Assembly: GCA_023630215.1 (NCBI GenBank)
Contig: JALPRQ010000001.1
Span: forward strand, 2,232,001 to 2,296,000
Source of the DNA: Rhodobacteraceae bacterium NBU2976
Lineage (GTDB): Bacteria; Pseudomonadota; Alphaproteobacteria; Rhodobacterales; Rhodobacteraceae
DNA length: 64,000 nt
Direction of reading: 5' to 3'
The notes below the pieces were generated by a model. That model made no database searches. It saw only the letters and a program-made list of their open reading frames with translations, and had not been told where the DNA came from. Shown piece by piece: positions 16,346 through 25,915 of the stretch (positions within the stretch are counted from its first letter, which is position 1; the number at the start of each line of letters is the position of its first letter). A program made the translations under genes and the position numbers.

Positions 16346-16733
16346 TGGACTTCCGTTTCAGGAACTTTAGGGCCGACCAATCCTCGTCAACCGCACAGAC
16401 CTTCACATCCACCCAACCCAGCGGTAGGATCACCTTGCGCAGCGTATCCTCGGTCACGTCAGCGGCCAGTGGCGAGGTTTTCTTGGCCCACGACACCCAG
16501 AGCATCCCACCGAGGCGTAGCGCAGCAATGGCAGGTTCCACTAGGGCTTCCAATGTTGCGCGGTCGCGACAAAACAGATGAACGGCGTCACGATCCTCGC
16601 CCGCGGCAAAGGTTACGCCGTCCAGATCGGCCATCACATCGGCATAGGCAACGGGACCATTGATCACCCACACCTGATCCCCTGGCTTGAAGCCGAGTTT
16701 TTGGTGAAGTGGTTTTCCTGAATATCCAGCCAT
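16338..16733 (-). CDS. DUF3052-like conserved protein
   Basis: A 131-residue soluble protein beginning MAGYSGKPLHQKLGFKPG. It has a Rossmann-like alternation and the block AIAALRLGGMLWVSWAKK, followed by LPLGWVDVKVCAVDEDWSALKF, which I associate with the DUF3052 family; its function is unknown. A longer form from 16799 is open, but the start at 16733 matches the family N-terminus. First gene of the rarA operon, coupled to it by overlap. Confidence 0.75.
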   Translation of the reverse strand: MAGYSGKPLHQKLGFKPGDQVWVINGPVAYADVMADLDGVTFAAGEDRDAVHLFCRDRATLEALVEPAIAALRLGGMLWVSWAKKTSPLAADVTEDTLRKVILPLGWVDVKVCAVDEDWSALKFLKRKSNA

Positions 16734-16840
16734 CTTGTTCCCCTGATGACAGCATAAACCAGCACTGTGATCGGCGAAAGCTGAAAGCGTGTTTGGCAAA
16801 TCATCACCGGGGACGGCTCATTATACAAGGTGCGCATCAG

Positions 16841-17046
16841 TCAGGGATCACCCGATTTTACATACTCTGACCCGTGCAATTTATTGGTTTTTGGTTCTCC
16901 TAATCCCTGATCGAAAGCACAGACCGCAAGAATTGCCATCTGGCAATTCCGCGTCGTTTATTTGAAAAACGCGCCCAGCGGTAACCCGGCGATCTTGATC
17001 GCCAGCATGACTGGGGGGATCCCCCTCGTTCTCGCATATCAGGGAT
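16841..17046. repeat. gene-free stretch with stacked palindromes
   Basis: The roughly 400-base gap between rplQ and the DUF3052-like gene contains no ORF with coding character. It has a perfect palindromic pair GAATTGCCA/TGGCAATTC (16930-16949), GGCGATC/GATCGCC (16988-17003) and GGGGGATCCCCC (17014-17025). The octamer TCAGGGAT occurs at 16841 and 17039, and inverted at 16903. This looks like structured intergenic DNA or RNA, with no family recognised. Confidence 0.45.
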
Positions 17047-17081
17047 ATTTAACTATAAGCCACGCACTCGGCAGAACCTTC

Positions 17082-17113
17082 AAAAGAAAAACGGCCCGGA
17101 ATATCCGAGCCGT
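17082..17113 (-). terminator. rho-independent terminator after rplQ
   Basis: A stem of ACGGCCCGG (17091-17099) with CCGAGCCGT (17105-17113) and one mismatch, followed on the minus strand by a T-rich tract (17082-17090). It closes the alpha operon. Confidence 0.85.
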
Positions 17114-17137
17114 TTGATCTCTCGACTGTTGGAATGT

Positions 17138-17563
17138 TTATTCCGCGTCAGCCATCGCTTCTTCTTCAGCTACGCGCGCTTTGTCGCCGGCACCTTTGGC
17201 GTCAACATCGCGATCCACCAGTTCGATGATCGCCATTGGGGCCATGTCACCATAACGGAAGCCGGCTTTCAGCACACGGCTGTAACCGCCATTGCGTTCG
17301 GCGTAGCGAGGACCCAGAACCTCAAACAGTTTTTTGACTGCGGCATCTTGCTTCATGCGGCTCAGCGCGATGCGGCGGGAATGAAGATCGCCTTTTTTGC
17401 CCAGCGTAATCATCTTGTCGATGATGCGCTTCAGCTCTTTGGCTTTTGGCAGAGTTGTTTTGATTTGCTCATGCTCGACCAGCGAGCAGACCATGTTTGC
17501 GAACATCGCTTTGCGGTGCTCGTGTGTGCGGTTCAGTTTGCGGTATCCGTTACCATGACGCAT
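17138..17563 (-). CDS. rplQ: 50S ribosomal protein L17
   Basis: A 141-residue L17 with the invariant start [18 protein letters not shown]. Its body matches the E. coli protein (127 residues), with an added charged C-terminal tail ([13 protein letters not shown]). L17 sits near the peptide exit tunnel. Last gene of the alpha operon rpsM-rpsK-rpoA-rplQ, followed by a terminator. Confidence 0.98.
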   Translation of the reverse strand: MRHGNGYRKLNRTHEHRKAMFANMVCSLVEHEQIKTTLPKAKELKRIIDKMITLGKKGDLHSRRIALSRMKQDAAVKKLFEVLGPRYAERNGGYSRVLKAGFRYGDMAPMAIIELVDRDVDAKGAGDKARVAEEEAMADAE

Positions 17564-17667
17564 CGGTTAATTCCTTCTTTATACTTTGTCTGGCGGCCAT
17601 TTGCGTGTGACCGCATCTCCTTGGGGCGGGATTGCCCAGTTGTTCCCCGGCAGATCCGGGCATTTTA

Positions 17668-17687
17668 GGGGCGGCGCGAACCGCCCC
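17668..17687 (-). terminator. intercistronic hairpin between rpoA and rplQ
   Basis: GGGGCGG (17668-17674) pairs with CCGCCCC (17681-17687), with a 6-base loop. It has only a short A/T stretch downstream, so it is more likely an attenuator or RNA-stability element than a full terminator. Confidence 0.45.
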
Positions 17688-17694
17688 CGATTCC

Positions 17695-18711
17695 TTAGAA
17701 GTGATCGTCGAATTTCTTCGCGATTTCTTCGATGTTTTCTGGTGGCCAGTCAACGATGTCCATGCCCAGATGCAAGCCCATGCCGGTCAGCACTTCTTTG
17801 ATCTCGTTCAAAGATTTGCGGCCAAAGTTCGGGGTGCGCAGCATTTCTGCTTCGGTTTTCTGGATCAGATCACCGATATAGACGATATTGTCGTTCTTCA
17901 GGCAGTTTGCCGACCGGACGGACAGTTCCAGCTCGTCCACTTTCTTCAGAAGCAACGGGTTGAATTCCAGATCGTCTTCGTCGTCCGAACGCCCTGCAGC
18001 TTCGGGCTCGTCAAAGTTCACGAAGATCGATAGCTGATCCTGAAGGATACGCGCCGCATAGGCGACCGCGTCTTCCGGTGTGATCGACCCGTCTGTTTCA
18101 ATCGACAGCGTCAGCTTGTCATAGTCCAGAACCTGTCCCTCGCGGGTCGGTTCAACCTTGTAGGACACTTTCTTGACCGGGGAATACAGCGCATCGACCG
18201 AGATCAGACCAATCGGTGCATCCTCGGGGCGGTTTTTATCGGCGGCAACATAGCCTTTGCCGGTTTCCACCGTCAGTTCCATATACAAGTTCGCGCCGTC
18301 ATCCAGATGGCAGATCACATGGTCTTTGTTCAAAACCGTGATGCCGTTGGTTTCGGCAATATCGCCAGCCGTTACGACGCCCGGACCGGTTGCAGAAACA
18401 GCAACTTTTTTCGGCCCCTCAACTTCCATCGCAATGGAAACACCTTTGAGGTTCAGCACAATATCCGTCACATCTTCGCGCACACCCGCAACCGACGAAA
18501 ATTCGTGAAGCACGTTGTCGATTTGAACAGAGGTAATCGCCGCCCCCTGCAACGAGGACAACAGCACGCGGCGCAGCGCGTTGCCAAGCGTCAAGCCGAA
18601 GCCACGCTCTAGCGGTTCTGCGATCACCGTCGCATTACGCAGGCTATCGGCACCCGGTTTGATTTCAAGGGACGTTGGGCGGATAAGTTCCTGCCAATTC
18701 TTATGGATCAT
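17695..18711 (-). CDS. rpoA: RNA polymerase subunit alpha
   Basis: A 338-residue alpha subunit. The N-terminal dimerisation domain (about 1-230) includes [20 protein letters not shown]. The C-terminal domain that contacts UP elements and activators includes [20 protein letters not shown] and [17 protein letters not shown] used ATG 18711 ([12 protein letters not shown]), which has GGAGG at about 18719-18724, not the longer open frame to 18783. It lies between rpsK and rplQ in the alpha operon. Confidence 0.98.
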   Translation of the reverse strand: MIHKNWQELIRPTSLEIKPGADSLRNATVIAEPLERGFGLTLGNALRRVLLSSLQGAAITSVQIDNVLHEFSSVAGVREDVTDIVLNLKGVSIAMEVEGPKKVAVSATGPGVVTAGDIAETNGITVLNKDHVICHLDDGANLYMELTVETGKGYVAADKNRPEDAPIGLISVDALYSPVKKVSYKVEPTREGQVLDYDKLTLSIETDGSITPEDAVAYAARILQDQLSIFVNFDEPEAAGRSDDEDDLEFNPLLLKKVDELELSVRSANCLKNDNIVYIGDLIQKTEAEMLRTPNFGRKSLNEIKEVLTGMGLHLGMDIVDWPPENIEEIAKKFDDHF

Positions 18712-18825
18712 AATGTGGCCTCCATACTTGTTCCCGACTGGATCCGGTCCGGGAACGCCCGAGGTGAAAGTGCGAAAGTCCACGCCCGGAAAAAGACCGG
18801 GCGCGGACCATAATCAATAACCGTT

Positions 18826-19215
18826 TTAGACGCGACGACGCTTCGGCGGACGGCAGCCGTTATGAGCCATCGGGGTCACATCGCGGATCGACGTGATGTT
18901 CAGGCCCAGTGCAGCCAGCGCGCGCAGCGCCGACTCGCGGCCCGAACCCGGACCCTGCACTTCGACTTCCAGCGTCTTCATCCCGTGTTCCTGCGCTTTT
19001 TTACCTGCGTCTTCAGCAGCCATCTGTGCAGCGTACGGAGTGGATTTCCGCGACCCTTTGAACCCCATCGTGCCAGCGGACGACCAAGAAATGGCGTTAC
19101 CCTGCGCATCAGAGATCAGAATCTTGGTGTTGTTAAAGGACGAATTCACGTGGGCAACACCCGTGGTGATATTCTTTTTAACTTTTTTCTTCGTGCGAAC
19201 TTTATCACGTGCCAT
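18826..19215 (-). CDS. rpsK: 30S ribosomal protein S11
   Basis: A 129-residue S11 of the small-subunit platform. It carries [27 protein letters not shown] and the invariant C-terminus [11 protein letters not shown]. Length matches E. coli S11. Follows rpsM by 14 bases and precedes rpoA. Confidence 0.98.
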   Translation of the reverse strand: MARDKVRTKKKVKKNITTGVAHVNSSFNNTKILISDAQGNAISWSSAGTMGFKGSRKSTPYAAQMAAEDAGKKAQEHGMKTLEVEVQGPGSGRESALRALAALGLNITSIRDVTPMAHNGCRPPKRRRV

Positions 19216-19229
19216 GGTTCAAGCCCTCC

Positions 19230-19598
19230 TTATTTCTTTTTGCCGGCGATGGCGACGGCTTTACCCTTGCGGGTGCGGGCGTTGGTGCTGGTGCGCTGAC
19301 CGCGAACCGGCAAACCACGACGATGACGCAGGCCGCGATAGCAACCCAGGTCCATCAGGCGTTTAATGTTCATCTGAACTTCACGGCGACGGTCACCTTC
19401 AACAGTGTAATTCGCGTCGATATGTTCACGGATCGCCAGAACTTCGGCATCCGACAAATCATTTACACGGCGGCTTTCATCGATGCCAACGGCTTCGACG
19501 ATCTGCTTGGCGGCGTAATTGCCGATGCCGTGAATATAGGTAAGGGCAATCAATACCCGTTTGTTTGTAGGGATGTTAACCCCAGCAATACGTGCCAA
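19230..19598 (-). CDS. rpsM: 30S ribosomal protein S13 (TTG start)
   Basis: A 122-residue S13 of the subunit head, contacting P-site tRNA. It has [23 protein letters not shown].. and the C-terminal [22 protein letters not shown] block. The conserved N-terminus (M)ARIAGV is reached only from a TTG codon at 19598, which has GGAGG a few bases upstream (19605-19609). The in-frame ATG at 19667 would add 23 residues with no family match and no ribosome-binding site. First gene of the alpha operon. Confidence 0.95.
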   Translation of the reverse strand: MARIAGVNIPTNKRVLIALTYIHGIGNYAAKQIVEAVGIDESRRVNDLSDAEVLAIREHIDANYTVEGDRRREVQMNIKRLMDLGCYRGLRHRRGLPVRGQRTSTNARTRKGKAVAIAGKKK

Positions 19599-19658
19599 AT
19601 CTGGCCTCCAATTCTCGTTTGCGGTTCCGTAGTTCCAGAACCTTTTTTCACAACTAAA

Positions 19659-19677
19659 GCCCACCATATCGGTGGGC
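19659..19677 (-). promoter_or_regulatory. hairpin in the rpsM leader
   Basis: GCCCACC (19659-19665) with GGTGGGC (19671-19677) forms a 7-base stem in the roughly 160-base leader between the rpsM promoter and its start. A leader structure controlled by ribosomal protein S4, as in E. coli, is possible but not shown. Confidence 0.4.
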
Positions 19678-19761
19678 CCTTTGCCCCGTTCTAGGGCCGA
19701 GTATCCCGCGCCATATTTGATAAGCGTATGCGAGCGACTCTCCTATCCGGAAAGTGGGCGG

Positions 19762-19789
19762 AGTATAGGATTCCCCGCCCCCTCGTCAA
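19762..19789 (-). promoter_or_regulatory. promoter of the alpha operon (rpsM)
   Basis: On the minus strand, TTGACG (19784-19789) and TATACT (19762-19767) are 16 bases apart, a near-consensus sigma70 promoter in the 210-base gap between adk and rpsM. It gives the alpha operon its own start, independent of secY-adk. Confidence 0.75.
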
Positions 19790-19808
19790 CCCATTATTTC
19801 AGGATTTC

Positions 19809-20390
19809 TTAAGCGTCCAGAATAGACGCAATATCTTTTGAAACCTGTTCGATTGTGCCCAGCCCATCAAGGCTTTTGAGCATGCCTTTGGCGTAGTAAT
19901 AGCCAATAAGCGGAGAGGTCTGTTTGTAATAGGCAAGCAGACGTACTTTCAGGCTTTCTTCGTTATCGTCGGCGCGGACGGGCTGTCCGGCTTTGCGGGC
20001 CTCTTCCGCGCGACCGACAATGCGTTTCACCAACACTTCGTCATTGACCTGCATTTCGATCACATGATCCAGCGTCAGGCCCATCTCGTCCATCAGAGCG
20101 CCCAGCGCGTCTGCTTGTTGCAGGGTGCGGGGGAAACCGTCGAAGATGAAACCACCGCCTGTTTTACCGCTTTCCAGCTGTTCTTTGATCAGACCGATGA
20201 CGATTTCATCGGTGACCAGATCACCGCGATCCATGACGTCTGCAACGATTTTGCCCATCTCGGTGCCCGAGGTTCGCGCAGCGCGCAGCATGTCACCGGT
20301 GGACAGCTGCACCATGTTACGATCCGAAACCAAACGACCCGCCTGGGTCCCCTTCCCTGCGCCCGGAGGCCCAAGCAGAATGATGTTCAT
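19809..20390 (-). CDS. adk: adenylate kinase
   Basis: A 193-residue short-type adenylate kinase interconverting ATP+AMP and 2 ADP. The P-loop [10 protein letters not shown] is at residues 7-16, the AMP site includes [11 protein letters not shown], and the ATP-binding [12 protein letters not shown] follows. The short LID region ([20 protein letters not shown]) lacks the zinc-type insertion. It starts inside the secY stop (4-base ATGA overlap), the usual spc-operon arrangement. Confidence 0.97.
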   Translation of the reverse strand: MNIILLGPPGAGKGTQAGRLVSDRNMVQLSTGDMLRAARTSGTEMGKIVADVMDRGDLVTDEIVIGLIKEQLESGKTGGGFIFDGFPRTLQQADALGALMDEMGLTLDHVIEMQVNDEVLVKRIVGRAEEARKAGQPVRADDNEESLKVRLLAYYKQTSPLIGYYYAKGMLKSLDGLGTIEQVSKDIASILDA

Positions 20391-21739
20391 CGACGTCCCC
20401 TTGCCTTCGCACGGTTTTTCCCGCGCAGTTTGGATTTTTCGATCAAGCTTTCATATTGATGCGCCAGCATATGCGATTGCACCTGGTTGATCGTGTCCAT
20501 CGTCACCGACACAACGATCAGCACTGACGTGCCGCCAAAATAGAACGGGATGGACGAGCGCGCGATAAGGAATTCTGGCAACAGACAGACTGCCGCCAGA
20601 TACAGGCCACCAACCGCCAACAAGCGATTCAGCACATAATCCAGATATTCGGCCGTTTTTGCACCCGGACGGATACCCGGCACAAAGCCACCCTGCTTCT
20701 TCAGATTGTCGGCCACGTCTTCGGTTTTGAACGACACGTTGAAGGTATAGAAATAGGCAAAGAAGATGATCATCGCAGCAAAGAAGATCATGTAAAGCGC
20801 CTGCCCCCGCCCCATATAGGCCGCGACTGTGGATACCCATCCCGAACTATCCGGTCCGGCAAAGGCCGACAACGTTGTCGGCAGCAACAAGAGTGTAGAC
20901 GCAAAAATCGCTGGAATAACACCCGCCGGGTTCAGTTTGATTGGCAGGTGAGAGCTTTCCCCACCATAGACTTTGTTTCCAACTTGGCGCTTGGGATATT
21001 GGATATGCACTTTGCGCAAACTGCGTTCGATGAACACGATAAAGGCGATAACCGCAACCACCATCAACAAAACGCCAATGACCATCGGAGTGCTAAGCAC
21101 TTGGGTACGACCGGCTTCGAAGAACTGCGCCAAGGCCAACGGCAAACCCGCGATAATCCCGACATAGATGATCAGCGAAATCCCGTTCCCGATACCCCGC
21201 GCCGTGATCTGTTCCCCCAACCACATCAGGAACATGGTACCACCCACCAGGGTGATCATCACGGAAGCGCGGAAAAACAGGCCGGGATCCGTCGCCAGCC
21301 CCTGACCTTCCAGTCCGGCGGCGATTGCATAGGACTGCACCAATGCCAGCAGCACCGTGCCATAACGCGTATATTGATTGATTTTCTTGCGGCCTTGCTC
21401 CCCTTCCTTCTTCAGCTGTTCCAGTTGCGGCACCATGGCCGACAAAAGCTGAACGATAATCGAAGCCGAGATATAAGGCATGATCCCCAGCGTGAAGATC
21501 GCCATGTTGCCGATCGCACCGCCGGTAAACATGTTCAGCATCCCGCCGACGCCGCCCTGATTCTGTTCAAAGAATTGACGAAATAGCGCGGCATCGATGC
21601 CCGGAACGGGAATAAAAGTGCCGATCCGATAAACGATCAGAAGACCCAGCGTGAACCAGATACGTTGTTGAAGCTCTTTGGCTTTGCCAAACGATCCCCA
21701 GCTGAGGTTGGCTGCCATTTGTTCCGCTGCTGACGCCAT
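20387..21739 (-). CDS. secY: protein translocase subunit SecY
   Basis: About 450 residues with ten predicted transmembrane helices, forming the SecYEG protein-conducting channel. Recognised from [24 protein letters not shown] near the N-terminus, the plug region [13 protein letters not shown], and [15 protein letters not shown]. The start at ATG 21739 ([16 protein letters not shown]) follows GGGAGGG by 7 bases; the open frame extends five codons further to a TTG. It lies between rplO and adk. Confidence 0.97.
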   Translation of the reverse strand: MASAAEQMAANLSWGSFGKAKELQQRIWFTLGLLIVYRIGTFIPVPGIDAALFRQFFEQNQGGVGGMLNMFTGGAIGNMAIFTLGIMPYISASIIVQLLSAMVPQLEQLKKEGEQGRKKINQYTRYGTVLLALVQSYAIAAGLEGQGLATDPGLFFRASVMITLVGGTMFLMWLGEQITARGIGNGISLIIYVGIIAGLPLALAQFFEAGRTQVLSTPMVIGVLLMVVAVIAFIVFIERSLRKVHIQYPKRQVGNKVYGGESSHLPIKLNPAGVIPAIFASTLLLLPTTLSAFAGPDSSGWVSTVAAYMGRGQALYMIFFAAMIIFFAYFYTFNVSFKTEDVADNLKKQGGFVPGIRPGAKTAEYLDYVLNRLLAVGGLYLAAVCLLPEFLIARSSIPFYFGGTSVLIVVSVTMDTINQVQSHMLAHQYESLIEKSKLRGKNRAKARGRR

Positions 21740-21867
21740 CAAGGGCCCTCCCAACAGTGCGCCGCCGACCCGTTTTTGACGGGAGCCAGCGGCGCGAAAA
21801 TCATTTCACTTGTCTGATGTAGGGCACAGGACGTGCCCTCACAAGGCTTTCGCGCCAGCTTTCGGGC

Positions 21868-22326
21868 TTATGCCGGAAGCGTAACTTTGCCGCCAGCCTT
21901 CTCGATGGCTTCGACGGCGGCTTTGGACGCGCCGGTGACGGTCAGATCAACCTTTGCAGTCAGCTCACCTTTGGCAAGAACACGAACACCGTCCAGCTTG
22001 CGGCGGACAAGTCCGCTTTCGACCAGAACATCCTCGGTGATCGGTTTCTTCGCGTCGATTTTCTTCGCGTCGATGAATTTCTGCAGAATGCCAAGGTTGA
22101 TAACCGCGTGCTTCTTCGGGTTCGGCACGTTGAAGCCGCGCTTCGGCAAACGCTGGTAAAGCGGCATCTGGCCACCCTCGTAACCATTGATGGCTACACC
22201 CGAGCGGGATTTCTGACCTTTGATACCACGGCCACCGGTCTTACCTTTGCCGGAGCCCGGACCACGACCAATACGTTTGCGGGATTTCGTTGCGCCTTCG
22301 TTATCGCGCAGTTCATTGAGTTTCAT
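21868..22326 (-). CDS. rplO: 50S ribosomal protein L15
   Basis: A 152-residue L15, an early assembly protein of the large subunit. It begins [22 protein letters not shown] and has the glycine-rich [24 protein letters not shown] region and [17 protein letters not shown]. It is normally directly downstream of rpmD; here a 4.8-kb block separates them, and rplO has its own promoter. Confidence 0.98.
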   Translation of the reverse strand: MKLNELRDNEGATKSRKRIGRGPGSGKGKTGGRGIKGQKSRSGVAINGYEGGQMPLYQRLPKRGFNVPNPKKHAVINLGILQKFIDAKKIDAKKPITEDVLVESGLVRRKLDGVRVLAKGELTAKVDLTVTGASKAAVEAIEKAGGKVTLPA

Positions 22327-22398
22327 GTCGCACTCTCCTTTTGCCGGAACTACCCCCCGATTGCGACGAAAGGGGCAAACACGGCGTTAATAATGATT

Positions 22399-22420
22399 CT
22401 GACCCCCAAACGAGGGTCAG
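22399..22420 (-). promoter_or_regulatory. 5'-end hairpin of the rplO transcript
   Basis: CTGACCC (22399-22405) pairs with GGGTCAG (22414-22420). It begins at or next to the predicted transcription start of the promoter at 22428-22456, so the rplO-secY-adk mRNA would start with a stem, a layout that can protect 5' ends. Confidence 0.45.
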
Positions 22421-22427
22421 CGGGGTG

Positions 22428-22456
22428 CGTATAAAGGGGAATGGATTGGGGTGCAA
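22428..22456 (-). promoter_or_regulatory. promoter of rplO-secY-adk
   Basis: On the minus strand TTGCAC (22451-22456) and TATACG (22428-22433) are exactly 17 bases apart, about 100 bases before rplO. The same TTGxxx-17-TATACG form occurs before rpmC. Confidence 0.75.
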
Positions 22457-22473
22457 GGGGCGATGGGGGTGTC

Positions 22474-22540
22474 GAGGCCCCGGATCAGGTCCGGGGCGGG
22501 TAGTACGCGATGTGCTTGCCGTGTAATGACCCGGGGCCTC
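22474..22540. repeat. REP-like inverted repeat element
   Basis: Outer arms GAGGCCCCGG (22474-22483) and CCGGGGCCTC (22531-22540) are perfect complements. An alternative inner hairpin CCCCGGA/TCCGGGG occupies 22478-22496. It is GC-rich, non-coding and lies at one edge of the block inserted into the spc operon. Confidence 0.6.
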
Positions 22541-22587
22541 CACTAACCAATCGCCACATACGGGCGGACGCCTGTCCGTCGGGGGTG

Positions 22588-23376
22588 TTAAACCCCGCCT
22601 TCCCCATACCAGTCTGCAAACTTCACCTCAGACGCATCACCAACCAGTGCAGCAAATTCCTGCGGGTCCTGCGTGCCGTCATCGCGCCCACGATAGTGGT
22701 AGGGGTAGACATAGGTCGGCTGGAACTCTTGCACGGCCGACGCCGCGGCTTCAGCCGTCATCGTAAAGGGCAGGTTCATGCACAGGAAGCACAGGTCGAT
22801 ATCAGCCAGCGCACGCATTTCGGGAATATCCTCGGTATCGCCCGAGATATAGATCCGGAAGTCGCCCATCGTCAGCACATAGCCATTGTCGCGCCCCTGC
22901 GGGTGGAAATTCGTCCGCCCCTCGGTCATGTTATAGGCGGGGATTGCGTCGATCACGGTGCCCGCAAAGCTCATCGTCCCACCATTGGCGAGCGACGTTG
23001 CACGGGCTTTCAAATCGTCGGGCAGCATGTCGAAAACGGCCGGGTTTGTCACCAAAGGTGTTGGCGCGTCGGACGGGATCAGCGCTGCGAGTGTTTCCGC
23101 ATTATAGTGATCGCCATGTTCGTGCGTCACCAGCACAAGATCGGGCGCAGGCAGGCCGTCATAGAGGCCAGCATCGCCAACAGGGTCCACATAGATCACA
23201 CCAATGGGTGTTTCCAGTACGATCGAGGCATGTTCAATCGGGTGAACGGTAACGGGTCCTTGGGATGTTTCAAACATATCGCCTCCATGCCCCATGGCGC
23301 GGGTGGTAAATGGAATAATCGTAACAATACCAGTTGCTGCGGTTCCGGCAAGGAACGTGCGTCGAGAATGTGTCAT
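22588..23376 (-). CDS. Tat-exported metallo-beta-lactamase-fold hydrolase
   Basis: A 262-residue protein. The N-terminus MTHSRRTFLAGTAATGI is a twin-arginine signal, so it should be exported folded. The metal motif is THEHGDHYN (HxHxDH), with a later conserved Asp in ISGDTEDI and His in YPYHYRGRDDG, giving a binuclear site as in UlaG/RomA-like MBL-fold hydrolases. Substrate unknown. It lies on the same strand as, and about 100 bases after, the AraC gene. It is not a beta-lactamase on this evidence. Confidence 0.85.
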   Translation of the reverse strand: MTHSRRTFLAGTAATGIVTIIPFTTRAMGHGGDMFETSQGPVTVHPIEHASIVLETPIGVIYVDPVGDAGLYDGLPAPDLVLVTHEHGDHYNAETLAALIPSDAPTPLVTNPAVFDMLPDDLKARATSLANGGTMSFAGTVIDAIPAYNMTEGRTNFHPQGRDNGYVLTMGDFRIYISGDTEDIPEMRALADIDLCFLCMNLPFTMTAEAAASAVQEFQPTYVYPYHYRGRDDGTQDPQEFAALVGDASEVKFADWYGEGGV

Positions 23377-23478
23377 ATTAAATCCTCCTTCTGGATGGGC
23401 GTATTGTAACAGGCACGTAAGATGCCGTTGGTCACAAGGGCGTGACGTTAAGTAATACGGAGGGAGGACCCGGATGGA

Positions 23479-24270
23479 TCAGAAGCGCTCGCCCAGCAAG
23501 CGGTAACACCAGAAGGGTTCCTCGGTCGCGATCGCATGGTTGAGCTGCGCGGGGGTGAAGCCGGTTGCGCGTCGCACAGCGCGTCCCATGTGGGATTGAT
23601 CGGCATATCCGGCCTCGAAGGCGATTTCGGACAGAGGGGCGGTGGCGTTTTCGCGCGATATCCGGTGGAGCTGTTCAAAGGCGGCATAAAAATCCAATGC
23701 CCGCCGGTTTTGCCCGGTCATCCGCCGAACGCGGCGTTCCAGTGAACGCAGGCTTTGCCCCCTCCCGGTCAAGGCCGCGTGCGTCAGAGAACTGCGTACC
23801 CAGTCGGTGATCGAATGAATGCCGGGTGATTTCCGGACTGGAGTTGATGCGGCTAATGTGGTGCAAAAACCCTCCCACCCTTTTTCCGGAGTATCAGCTG
23901 CAAACGCGGCCATGGCCTCGCGGATTGGTTCGGGGATGTTGCCGAAATCGGGATCACCACCAAGGGATTGCCAGGCGTCAAAATACATACCCACCGTCAG
24001 AGCGACCACCCCACCCGGGGACCAGCTGGTTGATGGGGTGTCTTTGGGGCCAAGGACGCTTAGCCGCGGAAGCCGTGTACGGGTTTCCCCGATTTGCAGA
24101 TAGAGTTCCCCCGCTAACACCAGCGAAACGGACACAAGCGGTGAGGCTGGGAAATGGTTGTAGCGGTCCGCATCCGACAAATCGCATCCGCACGTGTCGC
24201 GATATATCCCGGCAAACAGGCTGCCGCGTATATCTGACGGGGGCAGGAAAAGGCGGGAAATAGGGGGCAC
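23479..24270 (-). CDS. AraC family transcriptional regulator
   Basis: A 263-residue regulator. The C-terminal ~100 residues carry the two helix-turn-helices of AraC/XylS proteins, with RVRRMTGQNRRAL, APLSEIAFEAGYADQSHMGRAV and RRATGFTPAQL. The N-terminal part (DRYNHFPASPLVSVSLVLAGE) looks like an AraC-type sensing domain. It is divergent from the alpha/beta hydrolase gene across an 80-base gap, so it may control that gene, itself, or the MBL gene downstream. Confidence 0.88.
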   Translation of the reverse strand: MPPISRLFLPPSDIRGSLFAGIYRDTCGCDLSDADRYNHFPASPLVSVSLVLAGELYLQIGETRTRLPRLSVLGPKDTPSTSWSPGGVVALTVGMYFDAWQSLGGDPDFGNIPEPIREAMAAFAADTPEKGWEGFCTTLAASTPVRKSPGIHSITDWVRSSLTHAALTGRGQSLRSLERRVRRMTGQNRRALDFYAAFEQLHRISRENATAPLSEIAFEAGYADQSHMGRAVRRATGFTPAQLNHAIATEEPFWCYRLLGERF

Positions 24271-24349
24271 GGTTTTCTCTGGTTTTGTCGCAATCCTTCT
24301 ATAACCGCTGACTTAACGCTGGCAAAGACAGGGAAACACAGGAGCTTCC

Positions 24350-25390
24350 ATGTCCAGACTACGTTTCACCGGCCCGTTCCATTTGCGCCTGCGCAGTTTC
24401 CTGACGCTAAATCAGATTTCCATTCAGACCTATGCCCGCCATCTATTCGGCAAACAGATCGCGCCCGACTGGGATGCCCTGACCGAAATTGGTATCCGCT
24501 TTTGGCGTCATCAGTTCACGGTAGCGATGCAAAGCGGGGATATGGTCTGGGGGCGGAAATTGTTTGACAGCCTGCAAACCGAAACGGACGAGGTGTATGC
24601 CGTGACCAGCACCTCGTGCCCCTCGCCCTGTGGGACATGGCACCGCCCCACGCTTCACACATCCAGCGCCACGATCCTGCATTTTCATGGTGGCGGCTAT
24701 GGGTTTCACGGCGGGATCAGCCGTCGCTATGCCGCGATGCTGGCGCATCATATCGGAGCAGACCTGTTTGCGCCCGACTATCGCCTGACACCCGAGAACC
24801 CTCACCCGGCGCAGATCGAGGATGCGCTGGCGGCGTGGCAGTATGTCAGCGCTTTGGTCCCACCTGAGCAGATTGTGGTGACGGGTGACAGCGCCGGGGG
24901 GCATCTGGCATTGATGCTGTTGCTGAGGTTGCGTGACGAAGGGCTGCCGCAGCCCGCTTTGTGTATTGGCCTGTGTCCCTGGACGGATATCGGGGATCGG
25001 GGGGCAAGCCTTCACGAAAACGACCATTGCGATATGGTTCAAGGCTGGATGGCGCTGATGTTCGGGGAATGGCTGGACCCGGAGGGCCAGTTCGGGCGCG
25101 AGGCGTTGTCGCCCTGTTATCACGATTACAGCGGTCTGGCGCCAATTTACCTACAGGCCGGAGGGCGCGAGATTTTGCGCGACATGATCTTGGATTTCGC
25201 CCGGATTCAGCGGGCGAACGGGGCGGAACTGACCCTCGACCTTTGGCCGGACATGCCGCATGTGTTTCAAGCATATGACGGGATGAAAGCGTCGTCGGCG
25301 CAGGCGCTGAAGCATATCGGCGAACATATTCGCTGGCGTGTGGACGGCGATGGTCAGGCCGGGGAAATACCCGGCGTGACGATTGTTTGA
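24350..25390 (+). CDS. alpha/beta hydrolase, HSL-type esterase
   Basis: A 346-residue hydrolase of the hormone-sensitive-lipase branch. Oxyanion-hole motif HFHGGGYGFHGG is near residue 107 and nucleophile elbow VVTGDSAGGHLAL near residue 180. Asp of the triad is likely in YLQAGGREILRDM and His in WPDMPHVFQAY. Such enzymes cleave short-chain esters; the substrate is unknown. An AGGAG site lies a few bases upstream. It is one of few plus-strand genes here and divergent from the AraC regulator. Confidence 0.88.
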   Translation: MSRLRFTGPFHLRLRSFLTLNQISIQTYARHLFGKQIAPDWDALTEIGIRFWRHQFTVAMQSGDMVWGRKLFDSLQTETDEVYAVTSTSCPSPCGTWHRPTLHTSSATILHFHGGGYGFHGGISRRYAAMLAHHIGADLFAPDYRLTPENPHPAQIEDALAAWQYVSALVPPEQIVVTGDSAGGHLALMLLLRLRDEGLPQPALCIGLCPWTDIGDRGASLHENDHCDMVQGWMALMFGEWLDPEGQFGREALSPCYHDYSGLAPIYLQAGGREILRDMILDFARIQRANGAELTLDLWPDMPHVFQAYDGMKASSAQALKHIGEHIRWRVDGDGQAGEIPGVTIV

Positions 25391-25406
25391 AAGGCCAACC
25401 GGAAGG

Positions 25407-25886
25407 TCACGCCGATTGGAACAAAGTGTCGAGGCGCTTGTAGCCATCCTCCATCCCGCTGGTCATGCCGGATTGCAGGGCAATGTCTCGGGCGGCGGGG
25501 TCTTCGTAGGTGAGCATCATGATCATGCTGGGCTTGGTGTCGTTGAAATCTATCGCGACCTCGCAACCGCCCGGATACCAGGGTTCTTCGAAGGCTTCGT
25601 TCTGGACGATGCGTTTATCTGGGATGATCTCGGTGAAAGTGCCTCCGAGGCCCATGTTGGGCTTTCCGGGGTATGCCCATTCATAGCGGTAGCCGCCGCC
25701 GACGCGCAGGTCGACCTCGCAGACTGGCATGGTCCAGCCCGGCGGGCCGAGGAGCCATTGCCGGATCAGTTCCGGTTCCGTGTGCGCGGCAAAAAGCTGC
25801 GCGGGAGACAGATCGAAATGCCGCTCGATGCGGATTTGGTTGTTTGAGGGGGTGGAGACGGTGCACCCGCCGACGGTCTTATGCAT
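25407..25886 (-). CDS. SRPBCC (AHSA1-like) domain protein, copy 2
   Basis: A 159-residue START/SRPBCC-fold protein, which forms a hydrophobic ligand cavity. Family features include FDLSPAQLFAAHTEPELIRQWL, VDLRVGGGYRYEW, GTFTEI and EDGYKRLDTLF. It is clearly a paralogue of the neighbouring gene, sharing the blocks QLFAAHTEP, MPVCEVDLRVGG and EPWYPGGCEV. It is 29 bases downstream of that gene in an arsR-type operon. The ligand is unknown; the AHSA1 name does not prove an Hsp90 role. Confidence 0.87.
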   Translation of the reverse strand: MHKTVGGCTVSTPSNNQIRIERHFDLSPAQLFAAHTEPELIRQWLLGPPGWTMPVCEVDLRVGGGYRYEWAYPGKPNMGLGGTFTEIIPDKRIVQNEAFEEPWYPGGCEVAIDFNDTKPSMIMMLTYEDPAARDIALQSGMTSGMEDGYKRLDTLFQSA

Positions 25887-25915
25887 GGTATTTATCCTTT
25901 TAAGGAGCGATTGGT

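Noticed and set aside
22588-23376. Beta-lactamase resistance gene.
   Set aside because: The metallo-beta-lactamase fold is shared by many hydrolases. The motif context is UlaG/RomA-like, and nothing indicates beta-lactam hydrolysis.
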